A stretch of 5,852 nt of DNA from Thermococcus sp. Lineage in GTDB: Archaea > Methanobacteriota_B > Thermococci > Thermococcales > Thermococcaceae. Location of the stretch: contig JALVUT010000433.1 in assembly GCA_027035445.1 (NCBI GenBank), positions 1 to 5,852 on the forward strand, read 5' to 3'. The position numbers and the translations under genes are program-made. Under the pieces are notes generated by a model. That model was not told where the DNA came from. It did no database searches and was given only the letters and a program-made list of their open reading frames with translations. This document shows, piece by piece, positions 4,689 to 5,852 of the stretch (positions are counted from its first letter, which is position 1; the number at the start of each line of letters is the position of its first letter).

Positions 4689-5852
4689 ATGAGAAAGGTT
4701 TTGGCTGTGATATTGACTCTCATTATGGTGATTCCGGTTGTAAGTGCAGGTACGATAGACGGATCCGTGAGGTTTCTGGGAAATATAGCCCAGAACACTC
4801 AGAAAACACGGGATATAAGCCTTGCATTGATAGCACTGAGCTCTGCCAACGGCGAAACGGCCGTTTCGGTTGATACCCAGATCAATGAGCTCGTGAAGAC
4901 CCTCATGAATACCCAGAACCCGGATGGAGGATGGGGCCTGTACTCCAGAGAGACCAGCAACGCACTCGATACCGCCTACGCTATAATCGCACTAAGAATG
5001 GCATACCCGTACGTTGATCCCCTCAACGTGGCTCCCCTTTTTAACTCCCTGCAGAAGGCGACCTCATACCTGATATCATCCGAGAGGAAGGACGGCTGGG
5101 GTTACGTTCCAGGAACACCCCCCTACTACTACCCCACGGTCGTTTCCCTGTGGGCTCTTGGGGAAAGCGGCTATTCCTACAACAGCAGGGTCGTCCGTGA
5201 TGCCCTGAAGAGCCTAGGGAACCTAACCTGTGAGATCCCCCAGTACGAGGCGCTTGCCCTCAAGCTGATAGCTTACCACAGCCTTGGCTATCCCGTTAAG
5301 GCCAAGACGATCGAGAACGTTAGAGACCTCCTTCTGCAGGGCGACAACCTGACGGTAAAAGAGCGAGCCATGCTGGCCTATGCCCTCGTACTCTACGCCC
5401 CCATGGATTTTAACACGGCAAAAATCCTCCTGAACCTAGAGAAAATAGCAAAAACCGCAAACGGTGAGGTGTACTGGGCAAACAAACCCAACTTATTTGG
5501 TTCCACTGACATAATAGCCAGCACAGCCTTTGCCACCCTGGCTCTCTCGGCGGCGTACGTCACCCCGACGGTGGAAAATGTAACGAACCCCTACGAACTT
5601 CCCTGCAAATCGCTGATGGAGATGCAGAACTATGACGGCGGCTGGGGGCTGTACCTGAACTCCCCCTCAAATGAAAAGGCCACTTACTACGCACTGAAAG
5701 CCCTCAACGAGTGTATCCCCCCAGTGGCAACTGTGGGAAGGGCCCTAAACTGGACTGTGATGAAGTTCAAGATGGACGAAGCCTCCCTGACCCCTGGTTC
5801 TGGAATGCCTGTTGGCTATTTCTTTGCACTCGAAACCCTCCTAGAACACGGC
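4689..5852 (+). CDS. Secreted alpha/alpha-toroid (prenyltransferase/squalene-cyclase-like) repeat protein, 3' end cut off
   Basis: The frame is open from ATG 4689 to the right edge (388 codons, no stop). Residues 1-20 form a Sec signal peptide: MRK, a hydrophobic core VLAVILTLIMVIPVV, and a cleavage site after VSA20. The mature part has helical repeats with QW-like turns: QNPDGGWGLY (76-85), KDGWGY (134-139) and QNYDGGWGLY (313-322), each near helices of the TAYAIIAL / STAFATLAL / ATYYALKAL type. This is the pattern of the alpha/alpha-toroid superfamily (terpene cyclases, prenyltransferase beta subunits, complement/alpha-2-macroglobulin thioester domains). No DxDD acid motif, prenyltransferase zinc site or thioester CGEQ is seen, so catalysis is not supported; binding of a polymer, lipid or cell-surface partner is equally possible. 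N-glycosylation sequons at N178, N220, N297 and N354 fit an exported protein. The C-terminus, where a CGP-CTERM-type anchor might lie, is outside the window. Confidence 0.8.
   Translation, partial: MRKVLAVILTLIMVIPVVSAGTIDGSVRFLGNIAQNTQKTRDISLALIALSSANGETAVSVDTQINELVKTLMNTQNPDGGWGLYSRETSNALDTAYAIIALRMAYPYVDPLNVAPLFNSLQKATSYLISSERKDGWGYVPGTPPYYYPTVVSLWALGESGYSYNSRVVRDALKSLGNLTCEIPQYEALALKLIAYHSLGYPVKAKTIENVRDLLLQGDNLTVKERAMLAYALVLYAPMDFNTAKILLNLEKIAKTANGEVYWANKPNLFGSTDIIASTAFATLALSAAYVTPTVENVTNPYELPCKSLMEMQNYDGGWGLYLNSPSNEKATYYALKALNECIPPVATVGRALNWTVMKFKMDEASLTPGSGMPVGYFFALETLLEHG

Noticed and set aside
4679..4873. 64-codon + strand frame overlapping the start of the secreted protein
   Set aside because: It lies in a different frame from the 388-codon gene with signal peptide, SD and promoter; its sequence is low in hydrophobic residues and unlike any family.
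5757..5790. Box C (GTGATGA, 5757-5763) and box D (CTGA, 5787-5790) suggesting a C/D guide sRNA
   Set aside because: The spacing is wrong for C to D' (23 nt, about 12 expected), there is no C'/D pair, and it lies inside a conserved-looking coding frame.

Overview
The window is from a hyperthermophilic archaeon of the Thermococcales, most likely a Thermococcus. The basis is gene content (archaeal Rpo7 and Spt4, DUF359 dephospho-CoA kinase, S24e, S27ae, archaeal Taw1), BRE/TATA promoters, GGAGGT-type Shine-Dalgarno (SD) sites, dense gene packing and protein sequences rich in Glu, Lys and Arg. The species cannot be fixed from the sequence alone.

Layout. Bases 1-254 are the C-terminal end of an unidentified protein, possibly DUF5305-like. 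A hairpin with a T6 tract follows, then a TATA box. From 363 to 3351 seven genes lie on the + strand in what looks like one operon: inorganic pyrophosphatase (ppa), RNA polymerase stalk subunit Rpo7/RpoE', elongation factor Spt4, GTP-dependent dephospho-CoA kinase, ribosomal proteins S24e and S27ae, and a HemK2/Mtq2-like glutamine methyltransferase. Several junctions overlap or nearly touch (TAATG; an 11-nt overlap; a stop codon inside an SD), suggesting translational coupling. The operon joins transcription (Rpo7, Spt4), translation (S24e, S27ae, probable release-factor methylation), CoA synthesis and pyrophosphate removal, all growth-linked housekeeping tasks.

Bases 3352-3604 look intergenic on the + strand. 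On the - strand they hold a plausible 45-codon gene (3317-3454), with its own TATA box placed for a leaderless mRNA. It runs tail to tail into the methyltransferase. A separate promoter near 3554 drives the tRNA-wyosine radical SAM enzyme Taw1/TYW1 (3605-4606). After another promoter, 4689 to the right edge holds the first 388 codons of a secreted protein with alpha/alpha-toroid (prenyltransferase/squalene-cyclase-like) repeats. It has no stop codon in the window, so a scan for closed reading frames would miss it.

Most of the window is conserved archaeal housekeeping. The points most worth a second look are: two mutually exclusive hairpins at the ppa/rpo7 junction, one terminator-like and one hiding the rpo7 SD; the hidden minus-strand small ORF; the NTPY catalytic motif of the methyltransferase in place of NPPY; and the secreted toroid protein. 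No IS element, CRISPR array, tRNA or rRNA was seen.
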